This document shows positions 1-5,444 of a DNA stretch of 8,646 nucleotides, piece after piece. The notes beneath the pieces are model-generated. The model was not told the DNA's origin. It worked only from the letters and a program-made list of their open reading frames with translations, and searched no databases. Position 1 is the stretch's first letter. Each line of letters begins with the position of its first letter. The stretch lies in the NCBI GenBank assembly GCA_013389125.1, contig JACADX010000068.1:1-8646 (forward strand). The letters run 5' to 3'. This DNA comes from Parvularculaceae bacterium. Its GTDB lineage: Bacteria; Pseudomonadota; Alphaproteobacteria; Caulobacterales; Parvularculaceae. The position numbers and the translations under genes are program-made.

Positions 1-467
1 AGAAGCGAATGAAAACTGTCGAGGCTCGATTCCACATTGCCGCGCGCAATGCCGAAATCGGCAATGTCGTATCGCGACACGTAATAGCCTTTCGGCGTTG
101 GCCCAGTCGAAACGAACGCGTAGCCTGCGTTAAAGGCGTTGATGGCTTGCTGGCTGACCGAAGCCGCTGAAAACAGCGCGAAGGTCTGTGCGCCTACGCA
201 GTTGGAGCCGGCGCCGCCGAGGCAAGCGGCCGGGACAATGAAGAAGATGATGCCATCGCGAACGGCGCGGATTTCGCTAGCGCCATCCTGGTTCTGGTCG
301 GTCGCCTGCCACTGGATGCCGAGTTCATCAAGCACCGGACCGAGATTGGCGAGATCGAAATTCCGAACCGTTCCTGCGGGATTCGTTATCTCATACTGGA
401 CCTGCGCAACCGCAATCCCCTGTGCGCACAGCGAGGCGGCGAGCGCCGCAGCGGCCGTCTTCGTCAT
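1..467 (-). CDS. Secreted YbjN-domain protein (partial, C-terminus off the left edge)
   Basis: The minus-strand frame opens at an ATG ending at 467 and stays open to the window edge, giving 155 residues without a stop. A purine-rich AAGGGGA (475-481) lies 7 bases upstream of the ATG and fits a ribosome binding site. Residues 1-21 form a short Ala-rich signal peptide with a likely AVA|QV cleavage site, so the mature protein is probably periplasmic. The rest follows the YbjN-type pattern: a helix (LGPVLDELG), a D-x-D-G strand turn (DQNQDG, 57-62), a hydrophobic strand (IIFFIVPA), two cysteines (82 and 90) that could form a disulfide, an IN-x-FN helix, and the YYVSRYDIADFGIARGNV strand and helix. 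YbjN-domain proteins are small, and their molecular role is poorly defined (a regulatory or chaperone-like role has been suggested). It is divergent from erpA, but nothing shows a shared function. The family call is fairly secure; function is unknown. Confidence 0.8.
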   Translation of the reverse strand, partial: MTKTAAAALAASLCAQGIAVAQVQYEITNPAGTVRNFDLANLGPVLDELGIQWQATDQNQDGASEIRAVRDGIIFFIVPAACLGGAGSNCVGAQTFALFSAASVSQQAINAFNAGYAFVSTGPTPKGYYVSRYDIADFGIARGNVESSLDSFHSL

Positions 468-610
468 CGGGCAATCCCCTTGTCCCATTTGCACGCCGCA
501 ACCGGCCGGCGCCTGCCATGACCCCCCGCGGATCTGCTGGGATCGTCACCCATTGCCGCCGGAAAAACAAGGCGTCGATCCCCGCCCTTCCAACGGCTGT
601 GTCCGATCCC

Positions 611-616
611 TATCTT
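611..616 (+). promoter_or_regulatory. Possible -10 element placing the erpA start at the transcript 5' end
   Basis: TATCTT ends 6 bases before the erpA ATG, and a weak TTCCAA lies 17 bases further upstream (588-593). With the usual -10 to start-site distance, transcription would begin at or next to the ATG, giving a leaderless mRNA. This would fit the absence of a ribosome binding site. The -35 match is poor, so this is only a suggestion. Confidence 0.25.
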
Positions 617-622
617 CTCGCC

Positions 623-967
623 ATGGCCGAATTTCTTGCTCCTCCCCCCGTCGCCCTGTCCGATCGCGCGGCACGCCGGATCGCCAAGGTCCTTTCAGGC
701 GAACCGGCAGGGTCAATGCTCCGGGTCGCCGTCAATGGCGGGGGCTGTTCGGGCTTTCAGTACCACTTTGAGGTGACCCACGAGCAAAACGCTGATGACC
801 TCGTCATCGATAAGGACGGCGTCCGCGTGCTTGTCGATCCGATTTCCCTCGAATACATGGCGGGGTCGGAAATTGATTACGCCGAGGAACTGATCGGCGC
901 CTCGTTCAAGATCAACAATCCGAAAGCTATCGCATCCTGCGGTTGCGGAACGAGTTTTTCCGTCTAG
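623..967 (+). CDS. erpA: A-type Fe-S cluster carrier/insertion protein ErpA (IscA/HesB family)
   Basis: This 114-residue protein is a complete A-type iron-sulfur carrier, which accepts clusters from the SUF or ISC scaffold and delivers them to apo-proteins in the cytoplasm. The three cluster-binding cysteines are all present: Cys42 in GGGCSGF, and Cys106 and Cys108 in the terminal SCGCGTSFSV. The conserved core between them is also clear (DDLVIDKDGVRVLVDP, then YMAGSEIDY). The SFKINNP-to-SCGCGTSFSV ending is typical of alphaproteobacterial ErpA. I chose the ATG at 623 because the family starts close to the LSDRAARRI helix. The frame stays open upstream to 422, but those residues look like read-through of non-coding DNA. 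No Shine-Dalgarno sequence precedes 623. The gene is monocistronic, divergent from the YbjN gene, and converges on the PAS-protein gene with only 7 bases between stop codons. ErpA versus IscA or SufA naming rests on resemblance, and the subfamily is less sure than the family. Confidence 0.92.
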   Translation: MAEFLAPPPVALSDRAARRIAKVLSGEPAGSMLRVAVNGGGCSGFQYHFEVTHEQNADDLVIDKDGVRVLVDPISLEYMAGSEIDYAEELIGASFKINNPKAIASCGCGTSFSV

Positions 968-974
968 GGCGTTC

Positions 975-2054
975 CTATTCCGCTGCTGGAAGGTGCCGGC
1001 AGGCATCCTCTTCGACCCTGCCGCCTGAAAAGACGAAGCCTTCGACCCCCGGAACATAGAGCATGTTCGTGAGGCGGCCCGCAAGATTGGCGTATGGCCT
1101 CCCCGGCGCCCGCATGCACACATGGCGGAGCGGAATGACCTCGCCGAGCGTCGAGAGCGCCTTGCCGCCGACAGCGCGGAACTGATCGAAATCATCAGGA
1201 TGAACGACGTCCTTAGTCGACAGACCGAGAAGATTTTTCGGCGGCGCGCCGAACGCCGCTTCCGCCGCCGGGCTCGCATAGGTGATCTTGCCTTCCGGCG
1301 AAAAAATCAGCGTCACGTCGGACGAAGATTCTACGAGCGCCCGGTAGCGCTGCTCGCCCTCATGCGCGGCGTCAACCTGCTTCGTCAGCGCGGCAAGCAA
1401 ATGATCGTTGCGCGAACGAAGTCGGATCGACCGAACGATCATCTGCTGCGTTGTAAAAGCGAGATAGGTTGTCGCCACGCCGTAAAGGACGATGACGGCG
1501 GCAATCAGGAGCCCATCATGTTCCGCGAAAAGCCCGTAAGAGACGGCCGCCGCCGACAGGGCCGGCACGTTGAACGCAAGAACCGATTTCCATGACGCCC
1601 CGGCCGACGCGATCGCGGCCGCCGTCATGCCGGCAATAATGAACGGGAGGTAAGCATTCGACATCATGCCGCTCACCGCGAATATCGGCGCAAGCGATCC
1701 CCAAAGGGCGCCGTTCACGGCCATCGCGGCGACGTGCATCCGGGTGAATTTTAAAAGCGCGTGTCCGGCGACCTGAGATTTTGCAAACCGCCGCCACATC
1801 AACAGGCGGACCATCGAAAGGAGCATGACCGCAGCGGCCCAGACGCCGATCACGACGCGGTCGATGCGACCCCATGCGACGGCGAGCGTGATGAGGGCGT
1901 TAATGATCGAAATCGTCGAGGCGATGGGCGCGCCGCGGAGCAAAAGCGCATGACGCTCGATCTTGATGTTAATCCGGTCAGCCGCCGTCAGTCCCGCATC
2001 GATGGTGCGCCGAGCGGGCTTGTTTGCGATCGCCGTCTTAAGCCCCGTAACCAT
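975..2054 (-). CDS. Six-helix membrane protein with a single C-terminal PAS domain and no output domain
   Basis: The 359-residue product has a cytoplasmic N-terminus, six hydrophobic segments (roughly residues 42-61, 67-87, 106-127, 136-154, 157-177 and 181-203), a short linker helix (RSRNDHLLAALTKQVDAAHE) and one PAS domain (about 235-346). PAS hallmarks are QRYRALVESSSDVTLIFSPE, then GKITYASPAAEAAFG and VHPDDFDQF. The membrane part resembles the N-terminal sensor regions of some alphaproteobacterial GGDEF/EAL or kinase proteins, but here the chain ends about 13 residues after the PAS domain. No GGDEF, EAL, HisKA or methyl-accepting region follows. The ATG at 2054 is preferred because AGGAG lies 5 bases upstream of it. 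An in-frame ATG at 2087 would add 11 residues but has no ribosome binding site. It presumably senses a membrane or cytoplasmic signal and passes it to a partner by protein contact, or is a remnant of a longer protein. No ligand can be inferred. Confidence 0.8.
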   Translation of the reverse strand: MVTGLKTAIANKPARRTIDAGLTAADRINIKIERHALLLRGAPIASTISIINALITLAVAWGRIDRVVIGVWAAAVMLLSMVRLLMWRRFAKSQVAGHALLKFTRMHVAAMAVNGALWGSLAPIFAVSGMMSNAYLPFIIAGMTAAAIASAGASWKSVLAFNVPALSAAAVSYGLFAEHDGLLIAAVIVLYGVATTYLAFTTQQMIVRSIRLRSRNDHLLAALTKQVDAAHEGEQRYRALVESSSDVTLIFSPEGKITYASPAAEAAFGAPPKNLLGLSTKDVVHPDDFDQFRAVGGKALSTLGEVIPLRHVCMRAPGRPYANLAGRLTNMLYVPGVEGFVFSGGRVEEDACRHLPAAE

Positions 2055-2059
2055 TCTCT

Positions 2060-2064
2060 CTCCT
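2060..2064 (-). promoter_or_regulatory. Ribosome binding site deciding the PAS-protein start
   Basis: On the minus strand AGGAG is followed by 5 purine-rich bases (AGAGA) and then the ATG at 2054-2052. It is one of the best Shine-Dalgarno matches in the window and favours this start over the ATG 33 bases upstream, which has no comparable site. Confidence 0.75.
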
Positions 2065-2237
2065 GGTCGAAAATGAGGCTCTTTCATGAAACCACATGGC
2101 CGAGCGAGGTCAAGCCGCTACTGCAAGTTGTATGAACCCAAGTTTGCCGGCAATTCGCCAACATTTTGGAAATCTCCCATATTTTTCCGTAAGTTAACAG
2201 AAAACCCCTGCTGGTCGTGTTTGAGCCGCCCTGCAAC

Positions 2238-2291
2238 CTGGCGCAGTTTTTTGCTTCGATCTATCAAGAAATCAGACGAAAATTGCGCCAG
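2238..2291. repeat. 13-bp inverted repeat with a 28-base loop upstream of the aminotransferase
   Basis: The arms CTGGCGCAGTTTT (2238-2250) and AAAATTGCGCCAG (2279-2291) are complementary across all 13 positions, with one G-T wobble at 2246/2283. The loop is 28 bases. No gene ends nearby on either strand, so it is unlikely to be an ordinary terminator. It could be an operator for a dimeric regulator, or a 5' leader hairpin if a promoter lies upstream of it. I do not recognise it as a known riboswitch. Confidence 0.6.
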
Positions 2292-2320
2292 ACTTGGCCG
2301 AGGTTGGATGTTGCGGCGCG

Positions 2321-2330
2321 GCAATATATC
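2321..2330 (+). promoter_or_regulatory. Possible -10 region for the aminotransferase gene
   Basis: GCAATATATC stands out in a GC-rich background 33 bases before the start codon. The TATATC part resembles a -10 hexamer, and a TTGGAT (2304-2309) lies 15 bases upstream as a poor -35 candidate. The same 10-base word occurs at 7381-7390 ahead of the ABC permease gene. Confidence 0.3.
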
Positions 2331-2362
2331 AAGGCGCTTCCGCATTTGTCGCAGCGAAATCC

Positions 2363-3571
2363 ATGACCGAATTCCGGCAATCCGACGCGCTCGCCCGCAT
2401 AACACCGTCGCCAACCCTGGCGATGACCCAGCTGGCACGGGACCTCAAGGCGCGCGGCAAGGACGTGATCTCGCTGTCGGTCGGCGAACCGGACTTCGAC
2501 ACCCCGGACCATATAAAGGACGCGGCGATCGCCGCGATCCGGCGAGGTGAGACGAAATACACCCCTGTCGACGGCATTCCCGAGCTTAAAGAGGCGATTA
2601 TCCGGAAATTCCGGCGCGACAACCGCCTCGATTATACGCCGGCGCAGATCTCGGTCGCGCCAGGCGGCAAGGCGGTCATTTACAACGCGATCATGGCGAG
2701 CGTGAATGCAGGCGATGAAGTCGTCATTCCCGCCCCATACTGGGTCTCTTACCCCGACATCGTCCAGCTGGCGGGCGGAAAACCGGTCATCGTTAAAACG
2801 TCGCCCGCCGACGGCTTCCTTTTAAAGCGCGACGCGCTCGAGCGCGCGCTGACGCCGAGAACGAAGTGGGTCATCTTGAACTCGCCGTCAAATCCCTCAG
2901 GCGCCGCTTATTCGCGGGCGGCGCTCCGGGAGCTTGCCGATGTTCTCGTTGAACACCCGCGCGTCATGATCCTCACCGACGACATATACGAGCACCTCCT
3001 CTATTACGGCCATGAGTTCGCGACAATCGCGGAAATCGAGCCGAGCCTATTCGACCGCACATTGACGTTGAACGGCGCGTCGAAATCCTACGCGATGACG
3101 GGCTGGCGCATCGGCTACGCCGGCGGACCGACAAAACTCGTCGCCGCGATGGCGAAGATCATGTCGCAATCGACGACCAATCCCTGTTCGATCAGCCAGT
3201 GGGCGACGGTCGCCGCGCTCGATGGCGATCATGCATTCTTGAAGGCGCGAAACGACGCGTTCCGCGCTCGTCGCGACCGCGTCGTCTCGATGCTTAAGAA
3301 AGCCGAAGGACTTTCATGCCGCATGCCGGAGGGCGCATTTTACGTTTACCCCTCGTGCGCCGGCGCAATTGGCAGGACGGCTCCATCAGGCAAAAGGATA
3401 CTCTCTGACGAAGATTTCGCGATGACACTTCTTGATGCCGAAGGCGTCGCCGTCGTGTTCGGCGGAGCGTTCGGCCTTTCACCGCATTTTCGCATCTCCT
3501 ACGCGACGTCAATGGACGCGCTGGAGGAGGCCTGCCGGCGCATTCAGCGATTCTGCGCGGCCCTCCGCTGA
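2363..3571 (+). CDS. PLP-dependent class I aminotransferase (aspartate/prephenate aminotransferase type)
   Basis: This 402-residue cytoplasmic enzyme exchanges amino groups between amino and keto acids through pyridoxal phosphate; the closest type is the aspartate (and often glutamate/aspartate-prephenate) aminotransferase of alphaproteobacteria. Fold-type I landmarks appear in order: SVGEPDFDTP (39-48), KYTPVDGIPELKEAI (65-79), VAPGGKAVIYNA (98-109), PAPYWVSYPD (123-132), NSPSNPSG with Asn177, TDDIYEHL with Asp206 and Tyr209, the PLP lysine Lys241 in GASKSYAMTGWR, and the carboxylate-binding Arg377 in HFRISYA. The ATG at 2363 gives the normal family length; an upstream in-frame ATG at 2294 would add 23 residues unlike the family. 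No clear ribosome binding site precedes either. One oddity is VVFGGAFG near the end, where most relatives have a proline in place of the Phe. Substrate preference cannot be read from sequence alone. It stands alone upstream of dps, with 101 bases between them. Confidence 0.9.
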   Translation: MTEFRQSDALARITPSPTLAMTQLARDLKARGKDVISLSVGEPDFDTPDHIKDAAIAAIRRGETKYTPVDGIPELKEAIIRKFRRDNRLDYTPAQISVAPGGKAVIYNAIMASVNAGDEVVIPAPYWVSYPDIVQLAGGKPVIVKTSPADGFLLKRDALERALTPRTKWVILNSPSNPSGAAYSRAALRELADVLVEHPRVMILTDDIYEHLLYYGHEFATIAEIEPSLFDRTLTLNGASKSYAMTGWRIGYAGGPTKLVAAMAKIMSQSTTNPCSISQWATVAALDGDHAFLKARNDAFRARRDRVVSMLKKAEGLSCRMPEGAFYVYPSCAGAIGRTAPSGKRILSDEDFAMTLLDAEGVAVVFGGAFGLSPHFRISYATSMDALEEACRRIQRFCAALR

Positions 3572-3584
3572 GATTTATTCAGCG
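3566..3584 (+). terminator. Weak hairpin overlapping the aminotransferase stop codon
   Basis: CGCTGA (3566-3571, including the TGA stop) pairs perfectly with TCAGCG (3579-3584) around a 7-base loop. The stem is only 6 bp and no U-run follows, so it may be a weak terminator, an mRNA 3' stabilising hairpin, or chance. Confidence 0.25.
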
Positions 3585-3586
3585 CT

Positions 3587-3614
3587 TTGATAGGCGATAT
3601 TTCAATTATCTATT
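3587..3614 (+). promoter_or_regulatory. Possible promoter of dps
   Basis: The gap between the aminotransferase stop and dps is AT-richer than its surroundings. TTGATA (3587-3592) and TCTATT (3609-3614) are spaced by 16 bases and resemble -35 and -10 boxes, about 60 bases before the dps ATG. I could not identify an OxyR, Fur or Irr operator by eye. Confidence 0.3.
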
Positions 3615-3659
3615 GGATCAATCTCGGCGCGCCCCCTATTTTCATTTGAGAGCCCGATG

Positions 3660-3665
3660 AAAGGA
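3660..3665 (+). promoter_or_regulatory. Ribosome binding site of dps
   Basis: AAAGGA lies 7 bases upstream of the dps ATG at 3673. An earlier ATG at 3657 is in another frame and is not used. Confidence 0.7.
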
Positions 3666-3672
3666 CGCGCCC

Positions 3673-4122
3673 ATGCAGCCCGTTAATACCGGCCTTGACG
3701 CCAACGCCCGCGCCGCCGTCGCCGACGGCCTCAACAAGGTGCTCGCCGACACCTATGCGCTTTACCACCGCACGCATTCCTACCATTGGAATGTGACGGG
3801 GCCGCAATTCGCGACGTTGCACGCGCTGTTTGAGGCGCAATATCGCGAAATGTGGGCTGCACTCGACGAGATTGCGGAACGGATCAGGGCCCTTGGCGCT
3901 TTTGCCGTGATTTCGTCGAAGCTTCCTGACGAGGGGGCGCCGCCCGCGAGCGACAAGATGATCAGAAACCTCCTCAATGACCATGAAGCGCTCATCCGAC
4001 GCGCACGCGCCGCGCTTGCGGTCGCCGGCGAGGCAGGAGACGCGGCGACGGAGGACCTCCTGACCATCCGAATCCAGTCGCATGAGAAAACGGCGTGGAT
4101 GCTGCGCGCGATGACGGAATGA
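3673..4122 (+). CDS. dps: Dps-family DNA-binding ferritin-like protein
   Basis: The 149-residue product is a Dps mini-ferritin. The family forms 12-subunit shells that oxidise Fe(II) with hydrogen peroxide, store the iron, and often coat DNA in starved or stressed cells. The ferroxidase ligands, shared between subunits, are all in place: His38 in SYHWNVTG, His50 in FATLHALFEAQ, Glu54, Asp65 and Glu69 in LDEIAERI. By spacing these match E. coli His51, His63, Asp67, Asp78 and Glu82, with Glu in place of Asp at the third position. The usual four-helix layout is visible, ending in IQSHEKTAWMLRAM. There is no long Lys-rich N-terminal tail of the kind that binds DNA in E. coli Dps, so DNA binding may be weak or use another surface. 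The start is supported by AAAGGA 7 bases upstream. A strong hairpin begins 5 bases after the stop, so dps is probably transcribed alone or with the upstream aminotransferase. Confidence 0.95.
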   Translation: MQPVNTGLDANARAAVADGLNKVLADTYALYHRTHSYHWNVTGPQFATLHALFEAQYREMWAALDEIAERIRALGAFAVISSKLPDEGAPPASDKMIRNLLNDHEALIRRARAALAVAGEAGDAATEDLLTIRIQSHEKTAWMLRAMTE

Positions 4123-4126
4123 AAAA

Positions 4127-4154
4127 GGCCGGACCTTGGGGGAAAGGTCCGGCC
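4127..4154. terminator. Strong bidirectional-type terminator hairpin between dps and the ELM1-like gene
   Basis: GGCCGGACCTT (4127-4137) pairs perfectly over 11 bp with AAGGTCCGGCC (4144-4154) around a 6-base loop. Five A residues precede the stem on the plus strand, so minus-strand transcripts carry the U-run after the hairpin. It therefore looks like a canonical intrinsic terminator for the minus-strand ELM1-like gene, about 180 bases past its stop. It also sits 5 bases after the dps stop, where it could end or stabilise that transcript despite lacking a plus-strand U-run. Confidence 0.8.
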
Positions 4155-4331
4155 AGTTGTCGAGCAAGATCAGAGGGCTCACATTTGCTCGAACAGACGC
4201 CGGCGACAGCTGGCGGCGCTGGGGTGGTTGCGCCGTTCGGAGGGGGCGCGCTGTCGCCGGTGAACTCGTGCGACAAATGTAGGATCAAGCGCTGAACTTG
4301 CGAAGCCGCCCTGCCGCTTCAAAGGCACGGC
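4155..4331. other. Structured intergenic stretch with nested inverted repeats
   Basis: Besides the terminator, this 177-base gap between convergent genes holds several inverted repeats. CCGGCGACAGC (4200-4210) and GCTGTCGCCGG (4250-4260) match over 11 bp with a 39-base loop. ACATTTG (4181-4187) and CAAATGT (4274-4280) lie outside it on nearly the same axis. CGGCGC/GCGCCG (4214-4219, 4230-4235) lies inside. A competing pair, TCGAGCAA (4160-4167) and TTGCTCGA (4185-4192), shares bases with the outer stem. No gene is credible here. It may be a dispersed REP-like repeat, a structured 3' UTR, or a small RNA. Confidence 0.55.
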
Positions 4332-5345
4332 TCATCGAACACGCGCCTGTGAGGATGAGAGCCGCCAGCGGCGGAGCGTCTCCTTCGCCGCCTTCGCTGT
4401 CTCGTTAAGCGGCTCGTAGCTCCAGTCTTCAAGGCGGCCGTCGAAGAACCGCGCGGCGCCGCGCGCGCGCAGGCTTTCGTGAAACGCGTCAAATTTGCCG
4501 GCGACGGCGAAAGGACGCCGCCGCAGACGCCAGATGTAAACGGGCCTGCCGGTCGACGCCGCTTCAACCGCCATGTTGACGCTATCTTCGGTTACGATCG
4601 TCGCGTCAGCGTCGGCGAGCATTTGAGGATATGGATTTGGGTCCGAGCCGCGAGAGCCCTCCCGCCAAAAGGTCGTCGCCGCGGCGCGCTCAACCCGCAG
4701 CGCCTGATTCAGGACTTGCACCGCATCCGCCGGCGTCCGCCGCGATGTCGTAACGACAAGTTCGATGCCGCTATCGGCGAGCAAACGCAGCTGCTCTCCA
4801 AGGTCTCGCGCCTCCTTTGACGCGAACTGAAAGACGCGGTTCGGACCGCCGACCAGCACCGCAAGTTTCTTGGCCGCGTTCGGCGGTTTTTTGACCACGC
4901 AGTTCGCCGACGGCAGGCGGTTCGGAGAACCGATGATTGAAATGACATTCGGCCCGATGAGGCGATCGTGAACGGGCGGGATCACGAGGTCGAATTTATT
5001 TAGCGGCGCGCGCGGGTCCTGGATCTGGACGGTGAAGGTCCTTGGCGAACGCGCTTTAACGGCGATCGTCAGCGGAACCGACAGACGACCGCATCCGATC
5101 CAGATGTCAGGATAGGGCGCTTCAAACTGCGCACCGCCGGGGCGAACCCGAGCGAAGGGATCGCCCCAAAGCTGGCGCGGAAGGCGATTCCAAGGCGAAC
5201 CAACCTCGACCGTCTTTCGCACGATCGCAAGTGGCGTTTCGCGCCCGATCGCCTCGGCGAGCCCCAGCGCTTGCGCTTCGATCCCAACGCGACCGTCCGT
5301 GACAACCCAGCATGTTGGCGCTTCGGAAGGCGGCAAATTCGACAT
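4332..5345 (-). CDS. ELM1-like protein (Mito_fiss_Elm1 / former DUF1022 family)
   Basis: This 337-residue protein belongs to the family named after the plant mitochondrial fission factor ELM1, which is widespread in alphaproteobacteria and has a glycosyltransferase-B-like fold. Family landmarks in order are WVVTDGRVGIEAQALGLAEA (13-32), PDIWIGCGR (79-87), VQIQDPR (106-112), FDLVIPPVHDRLIGPNV (118-133), LVGGPNR (164-170), TTSRRTP (199-205) and ADADATIVTEDSVNMAVEAA (244-263), the last resembling the donor-binding part of a GT-B enzyme. No signal peptide or membrane helix is evident. The biochemical role in bacteria is not established; a cell-envelope glycosyl transfer role is only an inference from the fold. 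The only Met near the family start is at 5345, and no clear ribosome binding site precedes it. The gene is divergent from the hybrid kinase (99 bases between starts) and converges on dps. Family assignment is firm; function is open. Confidence 0.88.
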   Translation of the reverse strand: MSNLPPSEAPTCWVVTDGRVGIEAQALGLAEAIGRETPLAIVRKTVEVGSPWNRLPRQLWGDPFARVRPGGAQFEAPYPDIWIGCGRLSVPLTIAVKARSPRTFTVQIQDPRAPLNKFDLVIPPVHDRLIGPNVISIIGSPNRLPSANCVVKKPPNAAKKLAVLVGGPNRVFQFASKEARDLGEQLRLLADSGIELVVTTSRRTPADAVQVLNQALRVERAAATTFWREGSRGSDPNPYPQMLADADATIVTEDSVNMAVEAASTGRPVYIWRLRRRPFAVAGKFDAFHESLRARGAARFFDGRLEDWSYEPLNETAKAAKETLRRWRLSSSQARVR

Positions 5346-5368
5346 CGGCGGAGCGTCCGGATGATTCG

Positions 5369-5382
5369 TTAACGCGCATTAA
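5369..5382. promoter_or_regulatory. TTAA-N6-TTAA near-palindrome in the divergent promoter region
   Basis: TTAACGCGCATTAA is a 14-base palindrome broken at one base pair, lying 24 bases from the ELM1-like start and 62 from the kinase ATG. It resembles the alphaproteobacterial CtrA site (TTAA-N7-TTAA), but the spacer is 6, not 7. A GATTC word (5363-5367), which fits the CcrM methylation site GANTC, adjoins it. It is a candidate operator for either or both genes. Confidence 0.35.
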
Positions 5383-5436
5383 TCACGTCTGATTACCGAA
5401 CCGCAACCGCAATTGGGCAAACATTCGGTTTGCTGC

Positions 5437-5440
5437 GAGG
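5437..5440 (+). promoter_or_regulatory. Short ribosome binding site before the hybrid kinase ATG
   Basis: GAGG sits 4 bases before the ATG at 5445, a little close but usable. It supports that ATG over the in-frame TTG at 5430, which would add only five residues. Confidence 0.45.
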
Positions 5441-5444
5441 GCGC

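Larger units (their letters stand above)
2055..2362. other. Divergent intergenic region between the PAS-protein and aminotransferase genes
   Basis: This 308-base stretch has no credible gene; the short open frames in it have no ribosome binding site and no family resemblance. It must hold the promoters for both divergent genes. Visible items are a more AT-rich patch at about 2155-2215 with a TTAAC word (2194-2198), a 13-bp inverted repeat (2238-2291), and a TATATC-type possible -10 box at 2325-2330, 33 bases before the aminotransferase ATG. The repeat therefore lies upstream of that box and would be in the promoter region if the box is used, or in the leader if transcription starts further upstream. 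Confidence 0.6.

Noticed and set aside
139..771. Long plus-strand open frame over the YbjN and erpA region
   Set aside because: It is antisense to the YbjN gene and then out of frame within erpA, its translation is low-complexity and Arg/Pro/Ser-rich, and it resembles no family. It is a GC-rich shadow frame.
713..1279. Minus-strand frame that could extend the PAS protein by a frameshift
   Set aside because: I checked whether a frameshift would restore a GGDEF, EAL or kinase output domain. The frame is very Arg/Ser-rich and then antisense to erpA, with no signalling motif, so a recent frameshift is not supported.
4302..4320. GAAGC/GCTTC hairpin near the end of the ELM1-like gene
   Set aside because: A 5-bp stem with a 9-base loop and no U-run on the minus strand; chance in GC-rich DNA.
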